Source: Mikania micrantha
Lineage: Eukaryota; Streptophyta; Magnoliopsida; Asterales; Asteraceae
Direction: 5' to 3'
Assembly (NCBI GenBank): GCA_009363875.1
Contig: CM018690.1
Span: 34,415,445 to 34,479,444 of the forward strand
DNA length: 64,000 nt
This document shows, one piece after another, positions 22,792 through 33,530 of this stretch. Both the position numbers and the translations under genes were made by a program. Positions within the stretch are counted from its first letter, which is position 1, and every line of letters begins with the position of its first letter. Below the pieces are notes generated by a model, which ran no database searches, was not told the origin of the DNA, and saw only the letters and a program-made list of their open reading frames with translations.

Positions 22792-24974
22792 TTACTCCCC
22801 TCTTTAACAACCACCTTGTCCTCAAGGTGGAGAGATGGAAAGGATTTCTGGAGAGTGAGCTTATCTTTCCAAGTGGCAGCAGTCTCGGTTAGGCCCTCCC
22901 ATTGTACTAAACATTGTTCCACCAGTTGATCCGAACGACGGATAGTACGGTAATCCAACACATTAGTAGGCTGTAAGATGAGTGAAGCAGAAGAGTCAAC
23001 CAGGTGTAATGGAGTAACCTGTTGGTCTGGTACACCATTGCAGCGCCGAAGAAGTGATACATGGAACACGTTATGGATGTGAGCAGTGGCCGGAAGATCC
23101 AACTTATAGGCAACCAATCCCACCTTAGCAATAACTTGGTAGGGCCCAAAGTAACGACGGCCCAATTTGTGATGCCTTTTAAGACGAGCTGAGTCTTGCT
23201 TATAGGGCTGCAACTTAACAAATACCCAATCACCAATCTGGAATGACTCATCCCGTCTATGTTTGTCTGCTTGGTGTTTCATACGAGATTGGGCTATCGC
23301 CAAATTACGTTTAAGTAAGCTAAGAACCTGGTCTCGCTCCATCATTTGCGTTTCAATGAGGGGATTTCCAGCAGTACCTCGAATATATCTCGAAACTGTG
23401 GGCGGCTTACGACCATAGAGGATCTCAAATGGGGTCATACGAGCTGCTGTTTGATAGGATGTATTGTACCAATGTTCTGCCCACGGCAGAAAACGAAACC
23501 AGTCCTTCGGGTAATCAAGAACATAGCAACGAAGGTACATTTCCAAACATTTGTTTAGAGCTTCGGTTTGACCATCTGATTGGGGATGGTATGCGGTGCT
23601 GAAGGATAAATGAGTACCTTGTAATCGGTGTACTTCCTTCCAAAATTCAGGCATAAAACGGGGGTCCCGGTCCGACACAATGTCAATAGGAAAGCCATGT
23701 AAACGAACAATTTCAGATATGAATACTGCAGCAATACTGGAACTATTAAAAGAGGTTGAGAGACCAATGAAATGGCCATATTTAGAAAGGCAATCCACTA
23801 CGACCATCACCACTGTTTTCCCTTGTGAAGTGGGTAACCCAGTTATAAAATCCATAGAAATACTTTCAAACACCTGTTGGGGAATGGGTAGGGGCTGAAG
23901 TAAACCGGCCGGAGGATGGAATGAGGCTTTCGCCTGTTGACAGATTTGGCAATTCTTGATGAAAGTTTGAACATCAGCCCGCATGTTTTTCCAATAAAAG
24001 TTCGAAGAAAGACGGTGAAAGGTGCGGGTAATACCTGAATGTCCTCCTATCACGGACGAGTGGTACTCAAGTAATAATTTCTGACAAAGGGGAGAGCCGG
24101 TAGGAACAACCAAACGGGATTTAAAGAGCAACAACCCATCATGAAAAGTATAAGCAGGAAAGAGGGAAGGATCTTGCTGAATTGTAGAGCATAAAGAGGA
24201 CAACTCCGGATCAGCTGCTACAGCCTCCTTCAGCTCGTCCAAAAAGACAAAGTCTTGACGAGTGTAAGCTAATAGTTGAGATGCATGAGCACGGGAGAGG
24301 GCATCAGCAGCTCCATTTAATTTACCCGGGCTATAAATGATATCAAAATCATACCCGAGTAGTTTGCCCAGCCATTTTTGTTGATCCGGTGTCTGAATGA
24401 CTTGATCGTGAAGGTTGCAAAGTGATTGTTGATCCGTAAGAATCTGGAATTTTCGACCCAGCAGATATTGACGCCATTTAGCAACCGCTTGAGTAATGGC
24501 GAACATTTCCCTTTGATAAGTTGAAGCCTGCTGCATGCGAGCACTAAGCTTTTGACTAAAATAAGCGATTGGATGTTTGTCTTGAGACAACACAGCTCCT
24601 ATACCTGAACCAGAAGCGTTAGTTTCTAAAGTAAAAGGTTTACAGAAATCTGGTAACCTTAATACAGGAGTGGTGCTCAGTGCTTCCTTGAGTTTCAAAT
24701 ATGCATCAGTGGAATTATCGGTCCAGACAAAAGCATCCTTACGGAGCAGGTCAGTTAAAGGACCTGCTAAGGCTGCATAATTGCGAATAAAACGACGGTA
24801 ATAACCTGTAATACCCAGAAAACCTCTTACATCACGAACTGTCTTGGGTTGTGGCCACTGATGAATGATAGAAATCTTGGAAGGATCGACGGACACCCCT
24901 TCGCAAGAGATAAAATGACCAAGATAAGCCACCAAGCGTTGCCCAAAAGTGCATTTAGACAACTTTGCCACCAA
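22656..24974 (-). pseudogene. Chromovirus pol remnant: RT end, RNase H, integrase, chromodomain
   Basis: An uninterrupted 772-codon frame without an ATG; the first codon is TTG at the deletion junction. The end of RT comes first (residues 1-70: CTFGQRLVAYLGHFIS, GFLGITGYYRRFI). RNase H spans about 112-228: E156, D181 and DALSR are present, but the first catalytic Asp of the usual ETDASG is Asn119 (ETNASG). Integrase has an HHCC zinc finger (H305, H312, C342, C345) and a complete DDE triad D375, D435 and E471 with D-35-E spacing. A GPY/F motif starts at about 610, and a chromodomain-like segment lies at about 667-720 (LVEQCLVQWEGL). The frame runs on into the 3' LTR. Without the RT palm it cannot self-replicate. 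Integration is directed to chromatin by the chromodomain in this family. Confidence 0.92.
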
Positions 24975-24996
24975 TTTCTCTCAATGAAAGCACCAA

Positions 24997-25315
24997 TGAA
25001 GTGTGTGATAGTGATTATCAAGTTCAGAAACAATGAGGGAGAACTGTTAGAGAATTTTATTGAGGTGGGAAAATTATTACAGAAGAAAGATGGGAGAAAG
25101 ATACATAACAAACTTAGTAAGATTTTTCATAACTCACACACCCCACATTCTCCCTATAAAGCCATGACGTTCAATTCTGTTACACCAAGCTGATGTGGCA
25201 ACTTAGCTGGTAATCTTCTAGATGACCCGGTTTTCTTGTAGCTCTTGGACTCCTCCTTGTTTGATTCTGGCCCATTTGTGCAGTATGTTTATTTGAGCCC
25301 ATCTGGTTCATAACA
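24997..25315 (-). repeat. 5' LTR of the chromovirus
   Basis: 319 bp; followed on the minus strand by the primer-binding site at about 24978-24996. Confidence 0.92.
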
Positions 25316-26006
25316 GAACCATTCAGATCTCACAAGTCTGAATGGGAACCACACCATCTGAATGCGGAAAAAAGAAGCCATCCTCAACCACCGAAGGTCT
25401 GAACCACCGAATCCGTCTCGTCGGAACAAAAAAACGAAAAAACTGTAAAATCAAGCTGGGTCACAATCAAAACCAAAATTTCAAAGGATTTGTGAACTGA
25501 CGTTGATTTTGAGTGTAACATGAAGAAATTTCAGAATTCAAACCCAATTTCACCGTCTGAACATCACCGCTAGTGACTCTATTTCTATTTGCCATTTTTA
25601 AAGAAAGTTTTCTAGTAATTACAGGACCCAAAATTCTATCGTTGTGTAGAAGAAGATGTTAATAAAGATAAAATTTGGTTTGATTTTTGGGTGCCTCATG
25701 TGGTTGCAACATTTGGTACTGCGAGGGGCTGAGAACACCACCGCACCACCGCTTCGGGGCTGCAGAGGAGATGGGGAGAAGATTGGGAGGAGATTGGGAG
25801 GAGATTGGGAGATGCGGAGGAGAACGAGATGCAATTTGTTTCATCGAGCGGCTAGGGTTTTGTAAAAAAAAAACATTTTTTTTCCATTCAGATGTGCAAC
25901 CAAAAAGTTATCATTCAGACCCTTTTAACCATTCAGACTCTCTTAAATATTCAGACATCTTAACCATTTAGCCCTTAATGATTCAAACCCACCCAAACGG
26001 CCCTAA

Positions 26007-26511
26007 ATCTTCTATGCACTTTTAACTCTTTTGTATTTCCATTTTCTTTATATTATTGTCTTTTATAAGTTATATTGCTATTAAATACTTCAATAATTTT
26101 GTTTATTGTATAATCATTTATATGAATATAATCAAATTAAATATTTTATTTTATTTTTAATAAAAAATTCAGTTATAAAAATTTAAATATTGGTCTTTCT
26201 TTTATTTATTGTTTTTTATATCAAAATAATAATTTAATAATCTTAAAATAATAATAGTAAGTACAATAATAATATAATAATAATATATAACTAGTTTTTT
26301 TAATGAAAAAGTTTTCTTTTTCTAAAATATATATCGAAAAAGAAACATCTATATGCTTATTTTTAATTTTGTTTTGTCTTGTTGGCATAAAGACTCTCCC
26401 TCTCAATATTATTTGAAACCAAAAGAAAACATTTATAAATAAAAGAATGTACCTATAAATGGTTACTTAGTTCTTAACTGAGTATCCTCTCTCTATCTCT
26501 CTGTGTTTATA

Positions 26512-26542
<31 letters not shown>

Positions 26543-27079
26543 ATAATAAATGACAATAACACTATAAATATGTTGTATGTGTCTCATATTAAATAACTAT
26601 ATTAAATAATAAGTTGCTTTTTATCTCTACTATTAAATAAGATTTATGGTATTAAGAATTATATTTTTAAATCAAATATAATTAATTATTTTCTTTTTGA
26701 ATATGTACTTTATGAATATTTTAGTTATATAATAAGTTTTTTTTCAGCTATATTCTTTATATTTTTCGCTCATATAACTGATTAATTTTTTTATGATCAA
26801 ATTATGTGTAATATATATGCTTTTAACTTTGTGTGTATATGTCATTTAATTTATACATCCTTTATGGATTAATATATTTTTCTAATTTCTAACCTTAGGA
26901 TCTTTTAAATTTTTCATTTTATTTTCATATAAATTAGGTAAAAGAAAAAAAATGCTAACATCTTTGTGAAGAATATCATTTTTTTGCCTCATTTTGAATA
27001 AATACATTTGCTTATAATTAAATACAACAAAAATATAGTTAAATAGTATTGTTTGCTACCTAATCAATTTTATGAGTAC
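26007..27079. other. AT-rich intergenic, no gene seen
   Basis: Very AT-rich. A Helitron-like 5' start (tctctactattaaataag) is visible at about 26616, but no matching 3' hairpin was found. Confidence 0.5.
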
Positions 27080-27370
27080 TTTAAAATAGAGTAAATTACC
27101 GATATGGTTATTGTGGTTTGCTAATATTTCACTCTTAGTTCATAGGTTTTATAAATTACCTATATGGTGGTCCCAAACTTTGCACATTTGTAACACATAT
27201 AGTCCTTAAGTCAATAAATCATTGACCAAATTGCCCTCACATAAGAACTATATGTGTTACAAATGTGCAAAGTTTGGGACCACCATATGGGTAATTTATA
27301 AAACCTAGAAACTAAGAGTGAAATATTGACAAAACACAAGGACCATATCGGTAATTTAGTCTTTAAAATA
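27080..27370. mobile_element. Mutator-like MITE, nearly fully palindromic
   Basis: The 9-bp TSD tttaaaata lies at 27080-27088 and 27362-27370. The 273-bp element (27089-27361) folds into arms of about 120 bp; gtttgggaccaccatatggg pairs with the complementary block at 27160-27180. Termini GAGTAAATTACCGATATGG and GACTAAATTACCGATATGG are inverted. A 9-bp TSD with long arms fits a Mutator derivative. Confidence 0.82.
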
Positions 27371-27665
27371 TAACATACCAATAGTATAATTAGCAAAAGT
27401 TAAAACACCAAAGCCGTTAATAGTTTTAGATTAAATCTAATAATCAAAGTTTCTTAATAATACAAAAGTCAGAATTAAATTAAAAAATTGATTGATAAAA
27501 AATACAAATTCACTGCTTCTAAAGCCCATATTCGCTGCTTCAAAAGCCCATTAGTACTAGTAATTAAGTTACACCATTGTTTAGTGTGTGACTTAATCTT
27601 CAGCTTCACACGTCATTAATTAGCAAGGATTACATAAAAGCTTGTGTCAAAGGCATTACATTTAC

Positions 27666-27840
27666 AGCCTAGCGGCATCTTGGTGATGATATAAGGCTTA
27701 TAAACCGCAAGGTCTTGGGTTTGAATCTCACAAATGAGTTTTCTCAAAATATTAAGTTTTCTTATGAACTAGTGACTTGATGGTAGATATACGATCAGAT
27801 GGTACCACTAGTGACACGATGGTTTACATTGATTTATCAA
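27666..27840 (+). mobile_element. tRNA-derived SINE copy (family B), plus strand
   Basis: The head cctagcggcatcttggtg and the B-box region tcttgggtttgaatctc are shared with the inverted copy at 33151-33330. The downstream body (tgaactagtgacttgatggt; gatcagatggtac) is also shared. A clean TSD was not found and the 3' end is approximate. Confidence 0.6.
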
Positions 27841-28287
27841 TGATCCAAATTAGTCATTTAAAAAAATATAAAAGCTTGTATTTAACACCACCTCATAATT
27901 CAGAAATAAAAAATGGGATCTCATTCCTAGACAGTTGAAAGATATGAGGGAAGATGAGTTGAATATAAAATTGGTATATTTAAGACTTTGACTTTGCGTA
28001 ATTTATCATGTTGATGAAATGAATAGGAACATATAAAATACATATTTGGCAGACCAAAACAGTTTGTAATTTCAAATGGGGGACAAGATCCATCCATGAA
28101 GTCATGAAGATGGAAGCTGTAAAGCTGGAGGATTGTTTGCTGTATCCATGTGACATCCAAACGCCATTCATTTTAATTCTTCAAAAATAATGCATGCAAA
28201 GCAGTTGTTTATTTAATTTTATTATCTTCTCATCTTTGTTTATTAATTAATTATATATAGAGCGACTTGATAATTTGGACTTGCAAA

Positions 28288-28327
<40 letters not shown>

Positions 28328-29256
28328 ATATATAGTCTTCGATCATCGATCTCTTATAACTGGAATATTATCCATTTAAAACGCTAGTATTCATTATATA
28401 TATCTAGAAAGTTTGTTCGTTGAAGTCTATTTGTCTTAACCTATGCCACATACATAGAGATACATATATATATATATATATGTATATGTATATGTATATA
28501 TATGTGTGTGTGTATGTCTTGTCTAGGACTATGTATGAAGTATTTTCTTCTAAATTTATCTTGATATTACGTAGTTAAACACCCATAGCTAGCTAGCTTA
28601 TAATAAGCTATTCAAACAAGAAAAAAATGATATATAATATATGTGTGTATAAATATATATATATATCAAAATTAAAGAAACTACAATAAAACTAGATAGT
28701 ACAATGAAAAGAAACTCACACCTCATGAAATTAAGCAAATCTTGGGTTGTGGATCAAGATTTGAACTTTTGATGTAACCCTTTGTTTGGTAAGTGCTCAC
28801 ACCTAATTGCTAGTAGTGAGTCCTAGTGTGAATCCAACACCTATAACTTTTGTGAATCCATTTGAAAGAAATCACCCGAACTTTGTCAGACATATACCAA
28901 ATGAAGACTCGATGCTATTATTAAAACATTACCTAATATATATGTTCATGTATGGCCATAAATATATTATATAAACTCTATTAATTTACTATGGGAAGAA
29001 CAAAATGAAACCAAAGTAAATAGTGTGAGAAACAAATATTATAACTTTGATAATAGGATAATATTATTAGTTTTAATTTGTACAAAATGAGTGATTAATA
29101 TATATAATCAATACATGCAAGCACATTTATATAAAATCTATAGAAATGATATATAAGATATCATACATGTGTGAGTGTTTAAATTGTATTCAAATCTTAT
29201 ATATATGATCAATCCTTAGAATCGAAGGCCTTCTTTTTTGACCACTTACATGCACA
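27841..29256. other. Intergenic, 3' side of the MIF gene
   Basis: AT-rich with short (TA)n and (GTAT)n microsatellites at about 28290-28335 and 28460-28515. No other structure or gene seen. Confidence 0.5.
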
Positions 29257-29520
29257 CTAGACATCAGATGTTGATGAACCCTCACACAGAACTTCATTCA
29301 CCTCTCTCCTATGGAAACTCCGGTGGCAGCCACAGGCGGCACAGGAGACGGCTGCCGCTGTACCTTCCTCTCCACCTGCCATGAACTCCCTGCAGCCATC
29401 AACCGCATACCCTCCGATATTCGCCGCATGATTCTTCTGGCACTCGCCATAATGAACCCTGGGACGACTTGATGTTCTATTAGAAGTACTCTTCTTAACC
29501 ACCACTTGACGTTTCTTCAT
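29257..29520 (-). CDS. MIF: MINI ZINC FINGER (MIF) protein
   Basis: An 87-aa single-exon protein. A basic N-terminus (MKKRQVVVKK) precedes the ZF-HD dimerisation zinc finger at residues 22-73: VHYGECQKNHAANIGGYAVD, then GCREFMA, then CAACGCHRSFHRRE. The Cys and His ligands of this family are all present (C27, H31, C43, C60, C63, C65, H66, H70 region). There is no homeodomain, which separates MIFs from full ZF-HD transcription factors. MIFs form non-functional dimers with ZF-HD proteins and modulate hormone responses and floral meristem termination. The ATG at 29520 is preceded in the mRNA sense by a GA-rich leader and a TATA-like box at 29675-29681. Length and composition are normal for MIF1/2/3; I cannot tell which paralogue. 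Confidence 0.95.
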   Translation of the reverse strand: MKKRQVVVKKSTSNRTSSRPRVHYGECQKNHAANIGGYAVDGCREFMAGGEEGTAAAVSCAACGCHRSFHRREVNEVLCEGSSTSDV

Positions 29521-29540
29521 ACTTCACTTAATGAATATAT

Positions 29541-29590
29541 CTTCTCTCTCTCAAAAAGATTATAGATTGAGGAGAGAGAGAGAGGGTGAG
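29541..29590 (-). promoter_or_regulatory. GA/CT-rich leader of the MIF gene
   Basis: CT runs (ttctctctctctc) at about 29540-29553 and a gagagagagagag run at about 29571-29583. In plants such GAGA-type tracts near the start are bound by BPC/BBR factors. It probably lies in the 5'UTR or core promoter. Confidence 0.5.
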
Positions 29591-29674
29591 GGGATGGAAT
29601 ATTTGTGAATTAAGTGTTGTATTAATTTTAGCTATGAAAACAAACCCTAAATTAATATGCTTGCATCCATGGCA

Positions 29675-29681
29675 TTTTATA
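29675..29681 (-). promoter_or_regulatory. TATA box candidate for the MIF gene
   Basis: TATAAAA on the minus strand, about 155 bp upstream of the ATG. The best TATA match in the upstream 250 bp; transcription start not known. Confidence 0.45.
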
Positions 29682-31165
29682 CTTAGATTTATGTTGATGA
29701 AATGAGTTTCCCACTTGATAAAAAAGAATCATGCCATGATCAAGGGGCATTATTGAAGCACTATGACATGTCTTTTGATTTCTTTTGGTTTTCAAATGGT
29801 TATTTAATTAATCAAGGAGCGCAAAGAGATCGATCGAGTGATCTCGAGGCATCTAGCTATAGTAGGTTACTTTCATAAGTGGCCACTTATGGGTTGACAC
29901 GATATGCAATATCAAAATTTAGTTTAGTTAGTACTGTGTGCATATATGATAAAATGGGCGGGTTGGGTTGGGTAACGGGTTAAACATGTGCGAGTTAGGA
30001 TGAGTGCATGTTGAGATCGGATGAGTTTTAAGCAAAATTAATTTGGGTCTAAATGAGTTGTTTATAAAACATTCACTTATTTCAAGTTAAAATGAGCTGT
30101 AATGAAACAAATAGTTTATTTTAGTAATTTTTAATGATTTTCTCAACAAATACATTATTAATTGATCATTTTACCTTTTTGAGTTAATTATATTAACATA
30201 GTTTTTTAGATGCCCATCTTGACCCTCAAGGTGTTACCCACCCCAATCCATTTACCCATTTCAATCCAAACTACAATAATTGTGTACCAAAATCTACTTA
30301 TTTATCTTACTATGGGTCAAAATTATCAGGTATATTATTGTGTTAATTAAAAAGTCTACCACTTACTATTTACAGTGTGTTTGGTCGATGTTTTGGTGCC
30401 AAAAATATTGACCACAAAGTGATTAGACATAGCATTATAAATCGCACTCAATTAGTGGTGTTTACCCCTTAATTAATTGATTAGTTAATTAATAATATAT
30501 TTCAGCTTTACAATACTTTAAATTAATTAATATAAACATGTGCATGGTTTTATATAATTGTACCACAATAATAATGCAAACATTAAAAAATGTAATCGAG
30601 ACCCGGAAAACACGTACCTTAATTAAGAGTTGATTTATAAAGTTAATATTTTATTTTAATAAAACACTAAATATGTGTGCTACATGTATGCCCGGTTACA
30701 TCTATATGATGGGTCCAACGTGACTAATTATGTCCTTTTTTTCCGTAAATGAAAATCTCCAAATATATCAGCTGCTTAAACTTTTACAACCAATGGAGCA
30801 AATTTAGTAATTCGTAAATCATTATGTTGGCCATATATCATTTGCAATTTCAATCATACATGCTTATATGCAAAAGAGTTATAGCTTAATAGTACCTCTT
30901 TAACCTTCTGAATGAGAATGTTATAGGTTGAGTTAAAGATGTTTTCTTAGTATGGATTTACTTCTAGATGGTGTCAATGTCCATGTTTTCCTAGTGTGGA
31001 TTTACTCATAGATGGTGGTGTCAATGTCCAATATTCAAAGAGTGGTATTTGACGTTAAATGTTCAAAAAAAGCATATATGTAAGATCAAAAATATAATTA
31101 ATTATTGGTCAACGTATTGAAATTTAATTTAAATTTTGGATCAAACAATTATTATTATTATTATT
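29682..31165. other. Intergenic; contains a relic of the hAT interior
   Basis: About 29950-30300 resembles the interior of the hAT family at 10312 and 60909 (gggttgggttgggtaacggg, gatgagttttaagcaaaatt, tagtttttta, cattttacc blocks), but the CAGTGGCGG termini are absent. No gene seen. Confidence 0.5.
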
Positions 31166-31612
31166 AGAGTAAATTACGATTTTGTTCCATGTGCCTTAAG
31201 TGTTTTAACTAATTAAACCCAATGTTGTAGAAATCGCTAGGCGCTAGTCGGGCGGTGGGGTGAGGACTAGGGATTAATCGGGATTAATCGGCCAACTAAT
31301 CGGCCTAGTCGGATAGTCGGGCCTAGTCGGATAGTCGGGCCTAGTCGGCCTTAGGGGACTAGCGATTAATCGGCCTAGTCGGGGATTTTTACAACCATGA
31401 TTAAACCTAAAATAGAATCTTTTATCAATGCAGCCCATATAGTTTAAATAATTAACGGTTTTGTCCTCAAAACCTAACTATTCTAACGGCTTTGACCCGC
31501 AAAATTAACTATGGTTGGGGGACAAAACCGTTAGTTATTTAAACCATATGAGTTGTATTGAATTAAGATTCTATTTTAGGTTGGAGTTGTTAAAACACTT
31601 AAAACATACCAT
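31166..31612. mobile_element. Fold-back MITE with nested insert
   Basis: The left arm (caaaaccgttaattatttaaac type sequence, with cctaaaatagaatct) and right arm (aaaaccgttagttatttaaa; agattctattttaggtt) are inverted complements. The left arm is interrupted by a separate 179-bp element at 31221-31399. Outer borders are approximate. Confidence 0.6.
31212..31408. mobile_element. Small element with tandem tagtcgg repeats, 9-bp TSD
   Basis: attaaaccc (31212-31220) and attaaacct (31400-31408) form a 9-bp duplication with one mismatch. The 179-bp element has inverted ends aatgttgtagaaatc and catggttgtaaaaatc. Inside, units such as cctagtcggatagtcggg and gattaatcggcctagtcgg repeat several times. A 9-bp TSD suggests Mutator-like. 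Confidence 0.6.
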
Positions 31613-32383
31613 ATACATAATATTATTTTTCATTTTCATGTTTTCACCCATACTAGAAGTCGAAAAGTGTATCGATCTTGGTTGGTATCAAGATAAGATA
31701 ATTAAGCATTTCAATAAATAATTGCATTTTAATTTATACAAACTTTATTATAGAATCAATACGATTATTTAAATCATTTGTTCATGCATTTTACAATTAT
31801 AATAATCAATATGATTTTTATTCAAGTTAAATTTAATACAACTGATTATTTCGGAAAAAAGGCAACAAGTATGAAATAAAAACGTTATATATACACACAC
31901 ATACATGTTTGCTATCGCAGAAGAAAAAAATACACGAATATCCGGTTTTTATGAAGCTAATATTTAACCGGTATATATCTTTCGATTGTAAAAAATATAT
32001 ATTGTTTCTTCAACAAATGAAAAAGAGACATCATATTCATTATGCATTAAAATTTATTTTTATTATATATAAGTACATATATTAATATTTACTGGGCATG
32101 GAAAATGTTTTTATTTTTATTTTTTGAGATGTCGTATTCTTCGTTCGACATATTTTCCGCAGACCAAATCTAAAGCGACGTGTGCGTGTGTGAGATTCGA
32201 TGACACATAGAAAGAGATGGGTGTTAACTTTTTTATATTTCCTAAATCATTAATTAGTATCAGTTTGTGTGTGTGTGAAAGGGAAGGGTGTTTTATGTTG
32301 AATAACTCCACAATATTAATTCCACTGGCCTTCCCACAATTATAAATCTTATTTTATTTTAGTTTACTTTATTTATTTATTTA

Positions 32384-33042
32384 CTAGGTTAGTATCCCGT
32401 GTATTACACGGGTTTAATAAAATTAATAAGTATTTAATAATATAACTTTAATAACTGTAAATGATTTTTTGATTTAAAATATTATCAACATTACATATAA
32501 AATAAAATAATAATATTGTATTTAAAAAAAATTCTGTTTTCAAAGTTTAATTTTTTAAACATTTCATTTTAAAAAGTTGTTTTTTAAAACATGTCATTTT
32601 TTACAAAATAATAGGATATTATCTATTATTACACAAGTTGATAAAGAAAAAAATAGTTAATAATAATGACTTATAAATTATAAAAAGTTATTATGATTTG
32701 TAAATTATTAGAAATTTTTCATATTTTATAGTAATTTGATTTTTTAAAAGTGTGCTTTTTAATATTAAAATATTTTTTATTATATTAAGAAATCATTTTT
32801 AATTATAAACTGTATATATAATATAATTAGTATTTAATACTATTATGTAATATATTTTTTTGCTATTAAGAACATTTTTTAATTGAAAAAGGTATAAAGA
32901 ATGTATAATTATATAATTATTATTATTAGTATTTAATAAAGTAATGTATTTATTAGGAGAGAGAGGCGTGAAAAATAGTTTGAGCATGCTCTAGATTTTT
33001 GACAAGTATCCAAAATTATTTTGATTTATTAAATATAATAGA
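32384..33042 (-). mobile_element. Helitron, 659 bp, non-coding
   Basis: On the minus strand it starts TCTATTATATTTAATAAA at 33042 and ends with the hairpin ACCCGTGTAATACACGGG followed by CTAG at 32384, between host A and T. It is highly similar along its length to 50694-51349. ORFs in it are AT-rich artefacts. Confidence 0.78.
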
Positions 33043-33150
33043 TTTATTTTTTTACTTTTTGTATGCATGTAGCGGCAATGGTATTAGGTTAGCTTTTGAC
33101 CAATGATCATCTTCATATATTAACATCTTTTTTTTTTAATATTAAATTTT

Positions 33151-33330
33151 AGGATTTCTGACGGATCACTGGAGTATCATTATGTCACCAGCAGTACCAT
33201 CTGATCATATCAACTACCAAGTTACCAGTTCTTGAGAAAACTCAATACTTTGGGAAAACCCTTATGAGATTCGAACCCAGAACCATTTGGTTCTTGAGCT
33301 TTATTCCACCACCAAGATACCGTTAGGTTG
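33151..33330 (-). mobile_element. tRNA-derived SINE copy (family B), minus strand
   Basis: On the minus strand: head caacctaacggtatcttgg, B box gggttcgaatctc (a good match to the Pol III B box), then ttttctcaagaactggtaac and gatcagatggtactgc, as in the copy at 27666-27840. It ends near 33151. Confidence 0.7.
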
Positions 33331-33530
33331 TAATGTATTTGGTAGATTTTAACATCTAGCTTGCTAGTATTTTAGTCCAACATGCACCTATTGTTTTTAA
33401 AGCAGGGTATTTACATATATTTCATCTTACGAAGATTATTTATTACATATTTATGAGGTAAAAAAGTCAATTACATATCTCTCTTTCTTAAAACACATTT
33501 TCACTTTCAAATAAAAAAAACCTATTACAT

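Larger units (their letters stand above)
22466..25320 (-). mobile_element. Internally deleted Ty3/gypsy chromovirus (Reina-like)
   Basis: A 2,845-bp element (22471-25315) with gaacc TSDs at 22466-22470 and 25316-25320. LTRs are 321 and 319 bp and begin TGTTATGG on the minus strand. The PBS ttggtgctttcattgagag lies just inside the right LTR, and the polypurine tract aaagaggggagtaa lies just inside the left LTR. A deletion joins the PBS region directly to the thumb end of RT, removing gag, protease and most of RT. Short LTRs plus a C-terminal chromodomain suggest the Reina lineage (inference). LTRs differ by about two substitutions and a 2-bp CA indel, so the insertion is fairly recent. Confidence 0.92.
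22340..26006. mobile_element. Second PIF/Harbinger-like element, split by a chromovirus
   Basis: TAA duplications lie at 22340-22342 and 26004-26006. Termini GGAGCTGTTTGG (22343) and GGGCCGTTTGGG (reverse complement, ending 26003) are inverted. Both subterminal regions are full of tctgaatg and attcagac words in opposite orientation. With the retrotransposon at 22471-25315 and its TSD removed, the element is about 0.8 kb. It has no transposase, so it is a Tourist-like non-autonomous element. Confidence 0.75.
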
